DNA from: Serripes groenlandicus
Lineage: Eukaryota; Mollusca; Bivalvia; Cardiida; Cardiidae
Direction of reading: 5' to 3'
NCBI GenBank assembly: GCA_031761405.1
Contig: JASEVX010000007.1
Span: forward strand, 42,146,840-42,210,839
DNA length: 64,000 nucleotides
In this document: positions 61,270 through 64,000 of the stretch, in pieces
How the letters are laid out: each line of letters opens with the position of its first letter
Numbering within the stretch: position 1 is the stretch's first letter
Notes under the pieces: model-generated
Seen by the model: the letters and a program-made list of their open reading frames with translations, nothing else
What the model was told of the DNA's origin: nothing
Database searches by the model: none
Translations under genes and position numbers: made by a program

Positions 61270-61680
61270 AGGTAAACAGTTGCCCTTTCCCAAATGCAGC
61301 TTGACACATTTTGATGCACTTTGCATCGGAAAACCTTTGAAACATTACAGCAGACAACCTTTGAAACATTACAGCAATTAACCTTTGAAACATTACAGCA
61401 GACAACCTTTGAAACATTACAGCAGACAACCTTTCAAACATTACAGCAGACAACCTTTGAAACATTACAGCAATTAACCTTTGAAACATTACAGCAGACA
61501 ACCTTTGAAACATTACAGCAAAAGGAAAAATAGCCTATGTTAACCTACTTCTCTTTTTGTAACAATATTTTTGACTTCTATCAAATATTTATATTTTCAT
61601 CTATAGGGATTTTCCATGTTTCTTCTGAGATGTTTACAAAGTTATTTGCTACAGATGATTTGTGTGAAGGAAAGGGTGAA
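61270..61680. mobile_element. TTAACCC foldback element with internal minisatellite
   Basis: The left end CAGTTGCCCTTTCCCAAATG is followed by the array at 61333-61520. The centre AAGGAAAAATAGCCTATG and CTCTTTTTGTAACAATA follows, then TTATTTGCTACAGATGATTT and GAAGGAAAGGGTGAATTA. Confidence 0.65.
61333..61520. repeat. 24 bp minisatellite, about 8 units
   Basis: The unit is ACCTTTGAAACATTACAGCA plus GACA (or ATTA). It appears to be built from the foldback word GCAGCAGACGACTTTGAAAAC. The variant ATTA units fall at positions 2 and 6, hinting at a four-unit block that was itself duplicated. Both strands have repetitive open frames that are not genes. Confidence 0.9.
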
Positions 61681-61687
61681 TTACCAA

Positions 61688-61752
61688 TTGATTGATTGAT
61701 TGTTTGGTGTTTAACGCCGCTTTCAAAAAATGTTCAGTTATAGCAAGGCGAT
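61688..61752 (-). mobile_element. SINE family A 3' tail
   Basis: ATTGATTGATTGTTTGGTGT, TTAACGCCGCTTTC, then TGTTCAGTTATAGCAAGGCG. The copy ends about 30 bases before the exon donor at 61786. Confidence 0.7.
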
Positions 61753-61786
61753 AAATTATCAAACAATGTGGTTGGTTCAAACTTAC

Positions 61787-61864
61787 TGTATGTTTAAGTT
61801 CCTCAAGCACAGACACCATCCAGCTAATGTTGTAGAAATTACCCTCGCTGTTTCCCCAAATGGC
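61787..61864 (-). CDS. Exon (78 bp) of an unknown gene
   Basis: The acceptor TGTTATTTTTGTTTCAG and the perfect donor GTAAGT bound exactly 26 codons on the minus strand. It starts AIWGNSEGNFYNISWMVSVL and ends in phase 0. The next strong exon (50532) starts in phase 0, so the two could be neighbours across an 11 kb intron, or other exons may lie between. Membership of the same gene is inference from strand and phase. I do not recognise the protein. Confidence 0.75.
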
Positions 61865-61887
61865 CTGAAACAAAAATAACAATTTAA

Positions 61888-62098
61888 CCACCTGCAGATG
61901 TATTTTGACACATCTGCAGCAGACGACTTTTAAAAACATGGTGACAAAAGGAGAAATTGCTCATAATGAGCAATTTTTTCTTTTGTCACCATGTTTTCAA
62001 TAATAATTAACATTCCCATTTGTAGAGATTATTCATAGGTTTGTTTAAATGTTTCCAAAGTTGTCTGCTGCAGATGTTCTGCATGTATGAAAGGCTTA
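61888..62098. mobile_element. TTAACCC foldback element with a perfect hairpin
   Basis: TTAACCACCTGCAGATGTAT, TTTTGACACATCTGCAGCAG, then AACATGGTGACAAAAGGAGA, AATTGCTCATAATGAGCAAT, TTTTTTCTTTTGTCACCATG and TTTTC. The right end is worn (GCATGTATGAAAGGCTTAA). It lies 24 bases upstream of the exon acceptor. Confidence 0.8.
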
Positions 62099-62290
62099 AA
62101 CTTACATATATATATAATCAGAATAAGGCTTATTAAAGATCTATCCAAGCAAACATAATGTTCAGGTCACTAACTTATTGGTACTCAAAAACCATGTCTT
62201 CAAATGCTCTGTTTGAAACAGGATAATATGATGAACTTCAATAGACTCTGACTGTTTGATTCAAGCGGTAATGACAGTTTACGATACCAT
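62099..62290. other. Intronic spacer with a weak exon-like reading
   Basis: On the minus strand SESIEVHHIILFQTEHLKTW can be read between a poor acceptor (AATCAAACAG) and a GTTAGT donor near 62170-62250. Its ending phase does not match the preferred frame of the exon at 61787, so I do not call it. Confidence 0.25.
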
Positions 62291-62520
62291 TTAACCCTTT
62301 CCCTCATACGACAATTTTGCAGCAGACGACATTGAATGTATTTTGTCAAAAAATGGCAAATCTCTATAATTGAATGGATAACCTATGACTAAAAGTGGAA
62401 AACATTGTGGCAAAAGGAGATATTGCTCGTTTTGAGCAATTTCTTCTTTTGTCACTATGTTTTCAAAAAGCTGTCTGCTGCAGAGGCATCAGAAAGCGTC
62501 TATATGAGGGAAAGGGTTAA
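62291..62520 (-). mobile_element. TTAACCC foldback element, young 230 bp copy
   Basis: Begins TTAACCCTTTCCCTCATACG and ends TATATGAGGGAAAGGGTTAA. Hairpin ATATTGCTCG/TTTTGAGCAATTT, one mismatch. Confidence 0.9.
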
Positions 62521-62573
62521 GGAAAAGGAATTTATGTGTTAGCCTCTTTTCATTTTATGTTCTTTTTCCATTG

Positions 62574-62804
62574 TTTACCCTTTCCAAGATACTGACACTT
62601 TTTGATGCCTCTGCAGTAGACGATTTTTTAAAACATTTTGGCAAAATGAGAAATATTTCATAATGAGCCATTTCTCCTTTTGCAAAAATGTTTCAACCTT
62701 ATTCAATAATTATACTTGCATTAGAAGACGCTTTCTATAATATTTTTACCTATATGCTTTCAAAGTTGTCTGCTGCAGATTTGTTGTATGTGGGAAAAGG
62801 TTAA
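62574..62804. mobile_element. TTAACCC foldback element, old copy sharing TTAA with its neighbour
   Basis: TTTACCCTTTCCAAGATACT, GATGCCTCTGCAGTAGACGA, core AAATATTTCATAATGAGCC, AAGTTGTCTGCTGCAGATTT and GTGGGAAAAGGTTAA. The last TTAA is the first of the next element. Confidence 0.8.
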
Positions 62805-63030
62805 CCCTTTCCCTCATATAGACGCTTTCGGACGCTGCTGCAGCAGACAGCTTTTTGAAAACATAGTGACAAAAGAAGAAATTGCTCAAAATAAACAATT
62901 TCTCCTTCTACCACAATGTTTTCCACGTTGAGTCATAGGTTATCCATTCAATTATAGAGATTCTCTTTTTTTCGACAAAATATGTTCAAAGTTGTCTGCT
63001 GCAGAATTGTCATATGAGGGAAAGGGTTAA
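62801..63030 (+). mobile_element. TTAACCC foldback element, young 230 bp copy
   Basis: Begins TTAACCCTTTCCCTCATATA and ends ATATGAGGGAAAGGGTTAA. Hairpin GAAATTGCTC/AAACAATTTC. Confidence 0.9.
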
Positions 63031-63094
63031 AAAACTATTTTCCCACATACAACACATTGTGTCAAAATGTGTCTGCTTGTTGGTAAAGGTTAAT
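63027..63094. mobile_element. Very short foldback remnant
   Basis: TTAAAAAACTATTTTCCCAC, ATACAACACATTGTGTC, AAAATGTGTCTGCTTG and GTAAAGGTTAA: just the two ends of the family joined. It begins on the TTAA of the preceding copy. Confidence 0.55.
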
Positions 63095-63104
63095 CAATCA
63101 TACT

Positions 63105-63425
63105 TTAACCCTTTCCCTCATACGACAATTCTGCAGCAGACGACTTGGAACATATTTTGTCAAATAATGGAAAATCTCTATAATTGAATGGATAACTTAT
63201 GACTAAAAAATGTAAAACATTGTGACAAAAGGAGAAATTGCACGTTTCTTCCTTGTTATATAATTTTACAAACATTGTGACAAGGGAAGAAATTGCACAA
63301 AAGGAGCAATTTCTCCATTTGGCACAATGCTTTTAAAATTATTTTTAGTTATTACACCATCATTTATAAAAAAAAAATCCATGTTTTTTCCTAGATTTTT
63401 TCAAAGTTGTCTGCTGCAGATTTGC
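63105..63425. mobile_element. Young foldback copy broken inside its hairpin and joined to another
   Basis: TTAACCCTTTCCCTCATACG opens a young minus-type copy, which stops at GAAATTGCACGTTTCTTC (63247). A second centre follows (AACATTGTGACAAGGGAAGA, AATTGCACAAAAGGAGCAAT) with GTTGTCTGCTGCAGATTTG. The break falls at the hairpin apex. Confidence 0.7.
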
Positions 63426-63429
63426 TGTT

Positions 63430-63715
63430 TGTGAATTTAACTTGCTTTCTCACAAACAACAAATCTGCAGTAAATAACTTAAAAGAAAAACATAAAGAAC
63501 GACATGGACATCCATCCATCCACCCGTCCTTTCAGCCAGATAGCCAGCCTGACACAACAAGTAACATATGTGAATGAAGCTGCTGTTCTGTTCTTTTCTA
63601 TATCACACAAACACAGATTTAATTGTCAGCTAGAAACAATTATCATTGTCTGATATATAGTTTTCGTATGCACATGTATATTGTCAATTTTTTCCAAGAT
63701 CAATCATCTTTAAAT
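63430..63715. other. Spacer, nothing firm
   Basis: CTCACAAACAACAAATCTGC (63450) is a foldback left-end fragment. (ATCC)n lies near 63509. No gene. Confidence 0.4.
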
Positions 63716-63905
63716 CACTTAGCCAAACGTTTTTCTGGCTGTGGCAACAACATTTATGGATGGATCATAATGAAATGAATGAATTTGGAATAGAACATAA
63801 AGAGGATGCCTGCTATGAAGAGAAGAAATCGTTTGAAGCCAAACGATAATGCACGGGCGGCACAAAATGGACAATTTGCCTTGACATAAATATCCAATGG
63901 AGCTT
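63716..63905 (+). mobile_element. Pearl-like 3' end, decayed
   Basis: GGCTGTGGCAACAACATTT, GAATTTGGAATAGAACATAA, GAGGATGCCTGCTATGAAG, AGAAGAAATCGTTTGAAG and CAATTTGCCTTGACATAAAT correspond to the 3' unit of 54600-54840. CCAATGGAGCTTA replaces the terminal GGAGCTAA. Confidence 0.5.
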
Positions 63906-64000
63906 ATTGCTGATATCTACAAACATACTTTGTATTTGTCTAGAATTTATTATATTCTTCAGATGCTTTCAATTTGGATAATGCAACCCCTTCCTAGATG

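Noticed and set aside
62165..62252. Possible exon with SESIEVHHIILFQTEHL
   Set aside because: Poor acceptor and a phase that does not fit the adjacent strong exon.

Overview
This window looks like animal nuclear DNA from a mollusc, most probably a bivalve. It is AT-rich, almost free of long open reading frames, and crowded with short non-autonomous repeats. The mollusc assignment is inference. It rests on tRNA-headed SINEs whose 3' part contains a 'TTTAACGCC..TCAACAATTATTCAGTTATATCACGGCG'-type domain (quoted here only as its sense), on Pearl-like tandem-core elements starting AACAAGAGG, and on 'GGACAGACAGACAGACGG'-type ends, all of which I associate with bivalve genomes. No prokaryotic operon, rRNA operon, CRISPR array or phage block is present.

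Layout. 1-5.0 kb: AT-rich spacer, a SINE with an expanded purine-rich middle, a poly-C/poly-G block and a 1 kb AG/CAGAGA microsatellite. 5.4-6.65 kb: satellite A, about 73 bp units derived from the SINE 3' domain. 10.6-16.5 kb: satellite B, about 70 bp units derived from another part of the same SINE, split by a 5'-truncated non-LTR retrotransposon (11737-15412, minus). 16.8-18.75 kb: four different foldback or short-element families. 18.95-22.06 kb: satellite C, 83-95 bp units. 24.7-25.6 kb: a tandem duplication and a SINE nested in a foldback element with a 13 bp target duplication. 27.15-28.08 kb: a broken tyrosine-recombinase gene. 28.3-29.0 kb: a 0.7 kb TIR element. 30-38 kb: SINE fragments, minisatellites and a 1.1 kb Pearl-like element. 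38.6-63.4 kb: a very dense field of TTAA-flanked foldback elements with nested Pearl-like and minisatellite DNA.

Genes. On the minus strand of the right third I can support three exons with canonical splice sites and matching phases (61787-61864, 50532-50713, 48460-48547), plus a weak fourth (47264-47303). The last two strong exons join in frame across the intron. I do not recognise the protein. A decayed duplicate of the 182 bp exon lies at 49748-49873. The dense foldback field is therefore largely intronic.

The most notable theme is the TTAA-flanked foldback family. Nine copies measure exactly 230 bp from TTAA to TTAA, in both orientations. Each has terminal inverted repeats plus a central hairpin, and some pairs abut on a shared TTAA. 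A second TIR family (17963-18212) has unrelated ends but the same hairpin apex. Two of the large satellites and one 24 bp minisatellite grew in place from pieces of dispersed elements. All coordinates and counts were made by eye; copy boundaries of old elements are uncertain by roughly 5-20 bases.
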